From an uncultured delta proteobacterium (GTDB taxonomy: Bacteria > Myxococcota_A > Polyangia > Polyangiales > Ga0077539), in contig CAIOSS010001212.1 of the NCBI GenBank assembly GCA_903860995.1, positions 1 through 8,491 on the forward strand: 8,491 nt of DNA, read 5' to 3'. Within the stretch, counting starts at the first letter, position 1. Every line of letters begins with the position of its first letter. The notes beneath the pieces are model-generated. The model was not told the DNA's origin. It did not search any database and saw nothing but the letters and a program-made list of their open reading frames with translations. The translations under genes were made by a program, and so were the position numbers. Below, one piece after another: positions 1-5,937 of the stretch.

Positions 1-196
1 AGGGTCGCAAGGGAGCCACGGACTTGGGCGGGTAGGTGCTCCAACGCTCTCGCGAACCCGATGCGGCAGCGCCAGCGCCGACGGAACTCCCCTTGCGACC
101 CTTGCGACCCTTGCGGTTCTTATCCTCCGAGGCAGCCTGGCTCAACCCGTCAGAACTCCTGCGGCGAGGTACTAGCTACCGCGTCGCAGGGGATGT
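1..196. other. Non-coding stretch left of the broken diiron gene
   Basis: I find no gene here. The frame that later encodes the diiron-oxidase-like protein is closed by a TAG at 173-175, and between that stop and about position 197 nothing looks like the missing N-terminus of that family. The other open frames give low-complexity Arg/Ser/Pro-rich translations with no family resemblance. The only structure is a 9-bp tandem repeat at 90-116 whose reverse complement recurs at the left edge of the window. The stretch could be old intergenic DNA or the far side of a deletion that removed the start of the next gene. Confidence 0.5.
90..116. repeat. Three tandem copies of a 9-bp unit, with an inverted copy at 1-13
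   Basis: The unit CCCTTGCGA occurs at 90-98 and 99-107, and once more with a final G instead of A at 108-116. Positions 1-13 (AGGGTCGCAAGGG) are the exact reverse complement of 90-102, so the stretch could fold into a 13-bp stem with a 76-nt loop. I do not know this repeat. It could be part of a dispersed element cut by the window edge, or a small variable-number repeat. Confidence 0.6.
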
Positions 197-854
197 GACG
201 GGTCCTTCGAGCGCTATGACTTCGTCGAGACGCAGGTGCAGTTCCTGTTCGCGGTGGTGTTCTTCTCCCGGCCGATGGCGGCGCTCGCGGGGCGCCTCGC
301 CCGCCCCGAGCGGCGCCTGGCCCTCCTCGAGAACATCAGCGACGAGCACGGCCTCGGCAACCTCCGCGTCTCCCACGAGCGCACCTTCCTCGCCCTCCTC
401 GGCCGCCTCGGCGTCACCCCCGAGGAGGTCGAGCGCCGCGCGCTCTGGCCCGAGGTGCGCGCCTTCAACACCTTGCTCGCGGGCGTCGCCACCCTCGACG
501 ACACCCCCACCGCCCTCGCCGCGATGGGCATCATCAAAGACCTCTTCGCCCGCATCTCCGCCCGCATCGGCCGCGCCATCGTCGACCGCGAATGGCGGCC
601 CGAAGACCAGATCGTCCACTACGCCACCCACGAGCGCCTCGACGAGCAGCACGCCGAGGGCTTCTACGCCCAGCTCCGCGCGCCCTTCGCGCGCCACCCT
701 CGGCACGCCTACCAGGTCACCCCAGGGGTTCGAGCTCGGCGCGCACATCTTCCTTCGCTTGTACGAAGACCTGTGGTGGGCGCGTGAACGCCGTGTGACC
801 CGCGCCGTGCGCGGCCCCCACTGCCTCAGCGACGGCTGGCGCCTCGACGACTGA
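197..854 (+). pseudogene. Broken heme-oxygenase-like diiron (PqqC/TENA-like, 'iron-containing redox enzyme') gene
   Basis: Two frames together encode one recognisable protein. The first, from about 197, begins DGSFERYDFVETQVQF and runs through LLENISDEHG and ATHERLDEQH to HAYQVT near 721. The family resemblance then continues one frame over as QGFELGAHIFLRLYEDLWWARERR and ends at the TGA at 852-854. Removing one C from the CCCC run at 720-723 joins them, so a one-base insertion is the simplest reading. The 5' end is also missing: a TAG at 173-175 closes the frame, and the first in-frame start codon is a GTG at 236, already inside the first conserved helix. The Glu of FVETQ, the DEHG motif and the DEQH motif match the metal-ligand pattern of heme-oxygenase-like diiron oxidases, so decay looks recent. 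The original substrate cannot be told. The frameshift alone could be a sequencing error; the missing start is independent of it. Confidence 0.78.
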
Positions 855-945
855 TTGCCCTTTCAATCCAGACACCCGCTGGGGTAGTCCGCCTCGCGCG
901 GCGAGTCGCGACGGCGCGACAGACATCTCCCACTCCCCCCTCACC

Positions 946-950
946 AAGGA
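946..950 (+). promoter_or_regulatory. Ribosome binding site that decides the MscS start
   Basis: AAGGA at 946-950 lies 8 nt before the ATG at 959. It overlaps the upstream in-frame ATG at 950 and so cannot serve it. This favours 959 as the start; the cost is three residues (Met-Tyr-Ser). Confidence 0.5.
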
Positions 951-958
951 TGTACTCC

Positions 959-1813
959 ATGGACTTCGGAAGAGTCACCGATACCCTGAAGACGGCGTTT
1001 CTTGCCTTCGGTATCAAGGCCCTCAGCGCCATCGCCATCTGGATCATCGGCCGCTGGCTCATCGGCGCCATCAGCTCGCTGCTGCGACGCGCCCTCAACG
1101 CGCGGAACATCGATCACACCATCACCACGTACATCATCAACACGATGGTGGTGGCGCTCAACATCTTCCTGGCGATGGCCATCCTCGGGCGCTTCGGGGT
1201 GGAGACCACCTCCTTCGCCGCGCTGCTCGCGGGCGCCGGCCTCGCCATCGGCACCGCCTGGGCGGGCATGCTCGCCAACTTCGCCGCCGGGGCCTTCATG
1301 GTCATCCTCCGCCCCTTCAAGGTCGGCGACTTCGTCAACGCCGCGGGCGTCACGGGCACCATCCGCGAGATCGGCCTCTTCGTGACCGCCATCGACACGC
1401 CCGACAATGTCCGCACCTACGTCGGCAACAACAAGGTCTTCGGGAGTGACATTCTCAACTATCACACCAACCCGTACCGCCGCGTCGAGCTGAAGGCCCA
1501 GCTCTCCGGCGCCGCCGACCACGCGAAGGCCCGCGCCGCCCTCAAGGAGGCCATCCTCGCGCGCGTCCCGAACGTGCTCCGCGACCCCGGGCCCGACGTG
1601 GAGATCCTGGAGTTCAACGAGTTCGGCCCGGTGCTCTGCGTGCGCCCGCACTGCAGCAACGACTCATACTGGCAGGTCTATTTCGACACCAACCGGGTCA
1701 TCGCCGAGGTGCTCGCGGACTACCCCGCGCCCGCGCGCCCGGTGGCCCTGCGCTCCGTCGCGCCGATCACGCTCGCGGCGCCCGCGCCCGCTCCCGCCGC
1801 CCCCACCGCCTGA
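959..1813 (+). CDS. Small-conductance mechanosensitive channel, MscS family
   Basis: The 284-residue protein is almost the size of E. coli MscS (286). It is an inner-membrane channel that opens under membrane tension to release solutes during hypo-osmotic shock. Membrane helices are visible at about residues 20-40 and 61-77. The pore helix at about 86-117 is rich in Ala and Gly (LLAGAGLAIGTAWAGML), as in MscS TM3, and runs into FMVILRPFKVGDFV, the classic link to the beta domain. The alpha/beta vestibule domain follows to about residue 260. The beta-domain motif usually written IPN is VGNNK here (residues 155-159). The C-terminus is an Ala/Pro tail (about 271-284) with no counterpart in E. 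coli MscS. ATG at 950 is an alternative start, but the ribosome binding site fits 959. The gene stands alone between the broken diiron gene and the convergent transporter operon and has no evident link to sulfur metabolism. Confidence 0.9.
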   Translation: MDFGRVTDTLKTAFLAFGIKALSAIAIWIIGRWLIGAISSLLRRALNARNIDHTITTYIINTMVVALNIFLAMAILGRFGVETTSFAALLAGAGLAIGTAWAGMLANFAAGAFMVILRPFKVGDFVNAAGVTGTIREIGLFVTAIDTPDNVRTYVGNNKVFGSDILNYHTNPYRRVELKAQLSGAADHAKARAALKEAILARVPNVLRDPGPDVEILEFNEFGPVLCVRPHCSNDSYWQVYFDTNRVIAEVLADYPAPARPVALRSVAPITLAAPAPAPAAPTA

Positions 1814-1825
1814 GCCGCATCGCTA

Positions 1826-1843
1826 CCGCGGCGCCCCCCGCGG
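1826..1843. terminator. Possible hairpin between convergent genes
   Basis: CCGCGG at 1826-1831 and again at 1838-1843 can pair across a 6-nt loop, just after the MscS stop and before the end of the convergent transporter operon. No T-tract follows on either strand, and CCGCGG is self-complementary and common in GC-rich DNA. It may be a bidirectional terminator or chance. Confidence 0.25.
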
Positions 1844-1884
1844 CGTGGGCCATGAGCAGGGCGGCGTCCTCACACTGCCCGTCT

Positions 1885-2868
1885 CTACGCGCTCCCGACG
1901 AGCCCCGCCAGCGATCCGCGCGGCACCATCCCGAGCTCCATCCCCACCCGGGCCATCGCCCGCATCGAGTCCTCCAGCGGGTCGGTGGTGAACTCCAGCC
2001 GACCCCACGCCTCGGCCAGCACCGCCGGCGCGACCCCCCGCCCGGTGATCGCCCGCAGCGCCGCGTTGGTCTCGGCCATCCCCCGCGCCGGGTCGCTCCG
2101 CAGCCGCGCCACCTCCGCCGCGTGCGCGTCCACCCAGAGCCTCACGTTGCCCGCCGCCGCCGCGTGATAGGCCCGGTGCATCACCAGCACCGCCGTCGCG
2201 AAGCGGCCATCCCGCCAGAGCGTGCGCTCGTCGATCCACACCACCGCCCCGGCGTCGGCCACGAGCCGCGCGCCCCAGGGCTCGGCCACCCACGCGGCGT
2301 CGAGCATCCCGCGGCGCATCTGCGCCAGCATCGCGCTCCCCTTCATCGGGCTCACCGTCACCTCGCCGCCGTACTCCGTGGCGTCCATCCCCTGCGAGCG
2401 CAGCCACGCCCGCAGCGAGAGGTCGTTGGTGTTGCCCAGCTGCGGCGTCGCGACGTTTCGCCCGCGCAGGTCCGCCGCGCACCGGATGCCCGCCCCGCGC
2501 CGCACCACGAAGACCGCGCCCCCGGAGGCCGCCCCCGACACCACCTGCACCGAGCGCCCGCGCGTGCGCACGAAGGCCGTCACCGCGGGCACCGGGCCGA
2601 GGCACCCGACGTCGATGGCCCCCGCCAGCAGCGACGACATCACCTCCGGCCCCGCGCCGAACACCGCCCGCTCCAGGCGTACCCCGCGCGCCGCGAGCGT
2701 CCGCTCGAAGCGCCCGCTGTGCAGACCCACCAGCGAGGGCGCATGCGCCAGCGTGCCCATGCACCCGACGCGCAGCACCCGCGGGTCGGCCGCCCGGCGG
2801 CACCCGCCCAGCAGCGCGCCCGCCGCGCCCGCGAGCAGCGCCCGGCGGGAGGCCGTGGCCGACCTCAC
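1885..2868 (-). CDS. ABC transporter substrate-binding lipoprotein, SsuA/TauA/NMT1-like
   Basis: With the GTG start at 2868 the product is 327 residues. It opens with a short signal that has a twin-arginine-like SRRALL (residues 7-12), a small hydrophobic stretch and a lipobox ending in Cys23 (LLGGC), so it is probably a membrane-anchored periplasmic lipoprotein, perhaps Tat-exported. The mature part follows the aliphatic-sulfonate/NitT binding-protein pattern: LRVGCMGTLAHAPSLVG, AGPEVMSSLLAGAIDVGCLGP, a QLGNTNDLSLRAWL segment, and LDAAWVAEPWGARLV. It should deliver ligand to the permease encoded just upstream. An open frame continues back to a GTG at 3021 that overlaps the permease stop (GTGCCTGA), but those extra 51 codons run through the REP-like doublet and would put the signal peptide inside the protein, so I prefer 2868. 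No clear ribosome binding site precedes 2868. Ligand identity is unproven; the sulfur genes nearby favour a sulfonate or other sulfur compound. Confidence 0.85.
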   Translation of the reverse strand: MRSATASRRALLAGAAGALLGGCRRAADPRVLRVGCMGTLAHAPSLVGLHSGRFERTLAARGVRLERAVFGAGPEVMSSLLAGAIDVGCLGPVPAVTAFVRTRGRSVQVVSGAASGGAVFVVRRGAGIRCAADLRGRNVATPQLGNTNDLSLRAWLRSQGMDATEYGGEVTVSPMKGSAMLAQMRRGMLDAAWVAEPWGARLVADAGAVVWIDERTLWRDGRFATAVLVMHRAYHAAAAGNVRLWVDAHAAEVARLRSDPARGMAETNAALRAITGRGVAPAVLAEAWGRLEFTTDPLEDSMRAMARVGMELGMVPRGSLAGLVGSA

Positions 2869-3005
2869 CCACGCTGCCGCGCGCCCCTCTCCATGAATGG
2901 AGAGGCGCGCCGACGGCTGCAGCCCCGCGCTCGGCCGTCCGGTCACCGGGAGTCCCTCTCCATTCATGGAGAGGGACGGCGCGGCAGCGCAGGGTGAGGT
3001 CGGCC
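2857..3005. repeat. Inverted pair of REP-like hairpins (BIME- or MITE-like doublet)
   Basis: The outer 14 bp GGCCGACCTCACCC (2857-2870) is repeated exactly in inverse at 2992-3005. The homology continues inwards for about 47 bp per arm with a few mismatches and two single-base gaps. Each arm ends in its own palindrome: CCTCTCCAT/ATGGAGAGG around GA at 2886-2905, and CCCTCTCCAT/ATGGAGAGGG around TC at 2954-2975. The two are reverse complements of each other. Head-to-head hairpins between genes of an operon are typical of REP pairs. The doublet separates permease from binding protein and covers the preferred GTG start of the latter (2866-2868). It may tune mRNA stability or translation of the binding protein. 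Copy number elsewhere in the genome is unknown. Confidence 0.75.
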
Positions 3006-3013
3006 CGCGTCCC

Positions 3014-3781
3014 TCAGGCACGGTCGAGCCCCCACGCGCGCCGCACCCTCGCCTCCAGCTGCCCGAAGAGCAGGTGGTCGCTCGCGAGGCCCAGCGCCAC
3101 GATCACCACCATCACGCCCAGCACCAGGGCCATGTCGTGCAGCTCGCGGCCGAGCTCCAGCACCTGCCCGAGGCCGCCGGAGATGAACAGCAGCTCGCCC
3201 GCCAGGAGCGAGCGCCACGCGAAGGTCCACCCGAGGCGCGCGCCGCTGACGATGCCCGGCAGGGCCGCCGGCAGGATCACCCGCAGCCATAGCCTCCCCC
3301 CCGTCGCCCCCATGGTGCGCGCCGCCCGCACCAGCAGCGGGGGGATGGTGTTCACCGCGCTCTCCGTCGCGAGGGTGATGGAGAGCAGCGAGCCCAGCAC
3401 CACCACCACCTGGATGGCCATCTCCCCGAGGCCGAACCACAGCAGCGCCAGCGGCAGCCAGCACACCGACGGGATCGCCTGGAGACCCAGCACCACCGCG
3501 CCGAGGGTGTCCTTCACCCAGCGCACCCGCGCGAGCGCCACGCCCAGCCCGACGCCCGCCACCAGCGAGACGGAGTACCCCACGGCGAGCCGCGCGAGGC
3601 TCTTGAGCACCGCCCGCGGCAGGAGCCCCGAGCGCACGCTGTCCCGCAGCGCCAGCGCCACGTCGTCGGGACCCGGGAACAGGAAGCGGTCACCCGACCT
3701 AGATGCCACCGCCCAGATCGCGACCAGCAGCGCCAGGAAGCCCACCGCCCGCAGGCGTCCACGCGTCGTCGAGTTCTTCAC
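3014..3781 (-). CDS. ABC transporter permease, SsuC/TauC/NrtB-like
   Basis: A 255-residue inner-membrane permease of the binding-protein-dependent type, the usual size for SsuC/TauC. About six membrane segments are visible: residues 12-28, 64-86, 92-118, 121-140, 184-203 and 217-236. The cytoplasmic EAA loop, which contacts the ATPase, is at about 152-180 (RAARTMGATGGRLWLRVILPAALPG, split here as RAARTMGATGGRLW and LRVILPAALPG). The FLFPGPDDV segment after the first helix is typical of sulfonate/nitrate permeases. The start is GTG at 3781, with GAGAAGG at 3788-3794 (minus strand) 6 nt upstream as ribosome binding site; starting much later would remove helix 1. This places the first 83 bp inside the end of the ATPase gene in another frame. 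The stop overlaps a GTG in the frame of the binding-protein gene, which suggests translational coupling. The likely cargo is a sulfur compound, by context only. Confidence 0.9.
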   Translation of the reverse strand: MKNSTTRGRLRAVGFLALLVAIWAVASRSGDRFLFPGPDDVALALRDSVRSGLLPRAVLKSLARLAVGYSVSLVAGVGLGVALARVRWVKDTLGAVVLGLQAIPSVCWLPLALLWFGLGEMAIQVVVVLGSLLSITLATESAVNTIPPLLVRAARTMGATGGRLWLRVILPAALPGIVSGARLGWTFAWRSLLAGELLFISGGLGQVLELGRELHDMALVLGVMVVIVALGLASDHLLFGQLEARVRRAWGLDRA

Positions 3782-4541
3782 GGATGACCTTCTCGATCTC
3801 GATCTTCAGCTCGCGCTCGATCACCCCGGCGAGCGTCGTCACGTCCTGGTCGTTGGCCTCGCGCGGGCGGGCCAGCTTCACCGCCAGGTCGCGCGTGATG
3901 CGCCCCGGCCGGGTGCCCATCATCACCACCCGGTCGCCCAGCCGCGCCGCCTCGCGGACGTTGTGCGTCACGAACACCACCGTCTTGCGGGTCTCCAGCC
4001 AGATGCGCTCCAGCTCGCCGTGCAGCACGTCCCGGGTCTGCGCGTCGAGCGCCGCGAAGGGCTCGTCCATCAGCAGGATCGACGGCTCCCCCACCAGCGC
4101 CCGCGCCATCGCCGCCCGCTGCTTCATCCCCCCCGACAGCTCGTGGGGGTGGCTGTCGCGGGTGCGCCAGAGGTGCACCATCTTCAGGTAGCGCTCCACC
4201 CGCGCGGCGCGCTCGGCCCGGGGCACGCCCGCCATCTCCAGCGGAAACTCCACGTTGCGCTGCACCGACAGCCACGGAAACAGCGCGCTCTCCTGGAACA
4301 TCACCGTGCGCTCGGGCCCGGGGCCCCGCACCGGCGCGCCGCGCACCGTCACTTCGCCGCGGGTCGGCCGCTCGAGGCCCGCGATGAGGTTGAGCAGGGT
4401 GGTCTTGCCGCAGCCCGACGGGCCGCACAAACACACGAACTCTCCCTCCGCGATGTCCAGGTCGACCCGCGACAGCGCCAGCCGTGACCCGGCGCCCCCC
4501 CAGGACTTGGTGACCCCTCGCAGCGCGATCAGCGGTTCCAT
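3699..4541 (-). CDS. ABC transporter ATP-binding protein, SsuB/TauB/NrtD-like
   Basis: A 280-residue ATPase with every nucleotide-binding motif: Walker A GPSGCGKT (40-47), Q-loop Gln83 in MFQESALFPW, signature LSGGMKQR (135-142), Walker B ILLMDE (155-160), D-loop ALDA (164-167) and switch His193 in VTHNVREA. The sequence around MFQESALFPWLSVQRNVEFPL is characteristic of the NitT/TauT group. It should power the permease encoded next. The ATG at 4541 begins MEPLIALRGVTKSWGG, the normal beginning of the fold. The tail after about residue 255 (EELDDAWTPAGGG...) is Gly/Ala-rich, shows no family pattern that I recognise, and overlaps the permease start by 83 bp. The gene starts 44 bp after the regulator stop, so it may share its transcript or use the weak promoter-like sequence described separately. 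No clear ribosome binding site precedes 4541. Confidence 0.92.
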   Translation of the reverse strand: MEPLIALRGVTKSWGGAGSRLALSRVDLDIAEGEFVCLCGPSGCGKTTLLNLIAGLERPTRGEVTVRGAPVRGPGPERTVMFQESALFPWLSVQRNVEFPLEMAGVPRAERAARVERYLKMVHLWRTRDSHPHELSGGMKQRAAMARALVGEPSILLMDEPFAALDAQTRDVLHGELERIWLETRKTVVFVTHNVREAARLGDRVVMMGTRPGRITRDLAVKLARPREANDQDVTTLAGVIERELKIEIEKVIREELDDAWTPAGGGLPGAAGRDLGGGI

Positions 4542-4564
4542 CGAAGTGGAGAGGCGTCTATCAT

Positions 4565-4590
4565 GGTGACGCCCCGCGGACAACGTCACC
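4565..4590. promoter_or_regulatory. 7-bp inverted repeat with a promoter-like sequence, upstream of the transporter operon
   Basis: GGTGACG (4565-4571) and CGTCACC (4584-4590) form a perfect dyad with a 12-nt centre. It spans the stop codon of the regulator gene (4586-4588) and most of the 44-bp gap before the ATPase. On the minus strand a TTGTCC (4578-4583, 4/6 to the -35 consensus) lies in the centre and a weak GATAGA follows 15 nt later. This could be an operator for the neighbouring XRE-cupin regulator, a small attenuator hairpin, or chance. Confidence 0.3.
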
Positions 4591-5245
4591 CGCGCGGGTA
4601 GATGATCGCGTTGTGGTACCGGGCCTCGACGCGCCCGGGGTTCTCGTACGCGTGGGCCTCGTCGGCCTCGAAGAACACCGAGTCGCCCGCGTTGAGCTCC
4701 ACGGCCTCGTCGCCCACGTGCAGCTTGAGCACGCCGGTGAGCACCGTGAGGCTCTCGCAGGTGCCCTTGGCGTGGGGCTCGCTGCGGGAGATGCCGCGCG
4801 CCGCGAGGCGCAGCTCGTAGCACTCCACCGACGGCGACGCGCCCGCCGGGGTGAGCGGCCGGGACTCCAGGCGCCCGTCGGCGGAGCGCAGCACCTGGGC
4901 GTCGCCGCGGCGCAGCACCCGCACGCGCTCGACCCGCTCTTCGCCCAGCAGCGACGCGAAGGGCACCCCGAGGCCCGCCGCGATCTTCCACAGGATCGCG
5001 ATGGTCGGGTTGGTCTTGCAGGTCTCCACCTGGGAGAGGGTGGCGCGCGACACGCCCGAGCGCGCCGCGAGCTCGTCGAGGGAGAGGTCGCGCTGCTTGC
5101 GGAGCACCCGGAGGTTGTCGGCCACCCGGCGGGTGAGCTCCGCCGCGCCGATGTCGTCGCCCTCCACCGCGGCCTCCCCGTCGGGCGAGCCCGCCGTGCG
5201 CGAGGCCTTCGCGCGAGCGTTTGACTTTGCGGGGGTCTTCGACAT
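4586..5245 (-). CDS. XRE-family transcriptional regulator with C-terminal cupin sensor (SutR-like)
   Basis: A 219-residue protein in two parts. Residues about 39-103 form an XRE/Cro-type helix-turn-helix (VADNLRVLRKQRDLSLDEL, then ARSGVSRATLSQVE and PTIAILWKIAAGLGV). Residues about 130-217 form a small cupin barrel (HAKGTCESLTVLTGVLKLHVG ends one strand pair, split here; AGDSVFFEADEAHAYEN the next), with His158, Glu164 and His198 at usual cupin-pocket positions. The first 38 residues are a charged, Ala/Lys-rich leader of no known role. E. coli SutR (YdcN), a sulfur-utilisation regulator, has the same architecture, and the position here between importer genes and divergent sulfur-assimilation genes fits such a role; the regulon itself is inferred. 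The ATG at 5245 is preferred; the open frame back to 5326 crosses the divergent promoter region. Whether it activates or represses, and its ligand, cannot be read from sequence. Confidence 0.88.
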   Translation of the reverse strand: MSKTPAKSNARAKASRTAGSPDGEAAVEGDDIGAAELTRRVADNLRVLRKQRDLSLDELAARSGVSRATLSQVETCKTNPTIAILWKIAAGLGVPFASLLGEERVERVRVLRRGDAQVLRSADGRLESRPLTPAGASPSVECYELRLAARGISRSEPHAKGTCESLTVLTGVLKLHVGDEAVELNAGDSVFFEADEAHAYENPGRVEARYHNAIIYPRG

Positions 5246-5346
5246 AGTGAATAACCGTCCAGTATGAAGAACGTTGAAGGATCGCTTGCGGCGCGACGAT
5301 ACACCCCGCGCGCGGGTCGTGGCCACCGTCTGCGCGGGGCGTCGCG
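5246..5346. promoter_or_regulatory. Divergent promoter region between regulator and cysC
   Basis: These 101 bp separate two divergent starts, and the left half is noticeably AT-richer than its surroundings. For cysC, TTGAAG (5274-5279) and GATACA (5298-5303) are spaced 18 nt and resemble a weak sigma-70 promoter. For the regulator, the minus strand offers CATACT as a -10 candidate close to its ATG, with no convincing -35. A shared control region would suit autoregulation plus control of the sulfur-reduction genes. Element assignments are tentative; the divergent layout itself is certain. Confidence 0.45.
5304..5339 (+). promoter_or_regulatory. GC-rich hairpin in the cysC leader
   Basis: CCCCGCGC (5304-5311) can pair with GCGCGGGG (5332-5339) across a 20-nt loop. 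The right arm ends 7 nt before the cysC ATG and contains the only purine-rich run that could act as ribosome binding site, so folding would hide it. This could be a translational control or simple GC-rich chance. Confidence 0.3.
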
Positions 5347-5898
5347 ATGATCGTCGAGCCGCCGCGGCAGCGCGGGGTGACGGTGTGGTTCACGGGCCTG
5401 TCGGGGGCGGGCAAGAGCACGCTGGCCGAGGCCCTGGCCCCCCGGCTGGCGGCGCTGGGCCGGCGGGTCGAGCTGCTCGACGGCGACGCGGTGCGCACGC
5501 ATCTCTCGAAGGGCCTGGGGTTTTCGCGCGAAGACCGGGACACCAACGTGCGGCGCATCGGGTGGGTGGCGCAGCTCCTGACCCGCAACGGGGTCTTCGT
5601 GATCACGGCGGCGATCTCGCCGTACCGCGAGGCGCGCGACTGGTGCCGGGAGGCCATCCGGGACTTCGTCGAGGTGCACGTGAGCACCTCCCTGGAGGTC
5701 TGCGCGGCGCGCGACGTGAAGGGGCTCTACCAGCGGGCGCTCGCCGGGGAGATTCCGCACTTCACTGGAGTGAACGACCCGTACGAAGCACCGACGGCCC
5801 CGGCGCTGAGCCTGGACACCCAGGGGATGACCATCGACGAGGGGGTGGAGCGGGTGCTTGCCGTGCTGCGCGCCCGGGGATACCTCCCCGATGCTTGA
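5347..5898 (+). CDS. cysC: Adenylylsulfate (APS) kinase
   Basis: A 183-residue stand-alone APS kinase, which phosphorylates adenosine 5'-phosphosulfate at the 3' position with ATP to give PAPS in the cytoplasm. Visible motifs in order: P-loop GLSGAGKST (17-25), LLDGDAVRTHLSKGLGFS (43-60), REDRDTNVRRIGWVA (61-75), the ISPYREARDWCREAI segment (90-104) whose Ser91 matches the serine that is phosphorylated in E. coli CysC, and the lid KGLYQRALAGEIPHFTGVND (125-144) followed by PYEAP. It is not fused to a sulfurylase as in CysNC. The start is the ATG at 5347. It is the first gene of the plus-strand unit, 39 bp before the sulfite reductase. Its product can feed PAPS reduction or sulfotransferases; the reductase downstream looks APS-type, which makes its role here open. 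Confidence 0.95.
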   Translation: MIVEPPRQRGVTVWFTGLSGAGKSTLAEALAPRLAALGRRVELLDGDAVRTHLSKGLGFSREDRDTNVRRIGWVAQLLTRNGVFVITAAISPYREARDWCREAIRDFVEVHVSTSLEVCAARDVKGLYQRALAGEIPHFTGVNDPYEAPTAPALSLDTQGMTIDEGVERVLAVLRARGYLPDA

Positions 5899-5926
5899 CC
5901 CCGCCGAGACGACCGAAGCCTCCATT

Positions 5927-5930
5927 GGAG
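5927..5930 (+). promoter_or_regulatory. Ribosome binding site of the sulfite reductase gene
   Basis: GGAG at 5927-5930 lies 7 nt before the ATG at 5938. It favours that ATG over the in-frame GTG at 5935. The site is also the right arm of a very tight dyad, CTCCA-T-TGGAG (5920-5930), probably by chance. Confidence 0.55.
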
Positions 5931-5937
5931 TGAAGTG

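Noticed and set aside
36..854. Long plus-strand open frame of 272 codons starting at 36
   Set aside because: Most of its translation is Ser/Arg/Pro-rich shadow sequence; only the last 43 or so residues are real and belong to the frameshifted diiron gene.
893..905. Small hairpin CTCGC-GCG-GCGAG upstream of the MscS gene
   Set aside because: Only five base pairs, no T-tract, and expected by chance in such GC-rich DNA.
1823..2872. Long minus-strand frame overlapping the binding-protein gene
   Set aside because: Gly/Arg/Ala-rich low-complexity translation in the wrong frame; the real gene in the neighbouring frame shows clear family motifs.
4602..5267. Plus-strand open frames opposite the regulator
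   Set aside because: They are antisense shadows of the XRE-cupin gene with no family resemblance and no ribosome binding site.
5759..5772. Near-palindrome TTCACT-GG-AGTGAA inside cysC
   Set aside because: It encodes the conserved HFTGVN segment of the APS kinase lid, so codon constraint explains it.
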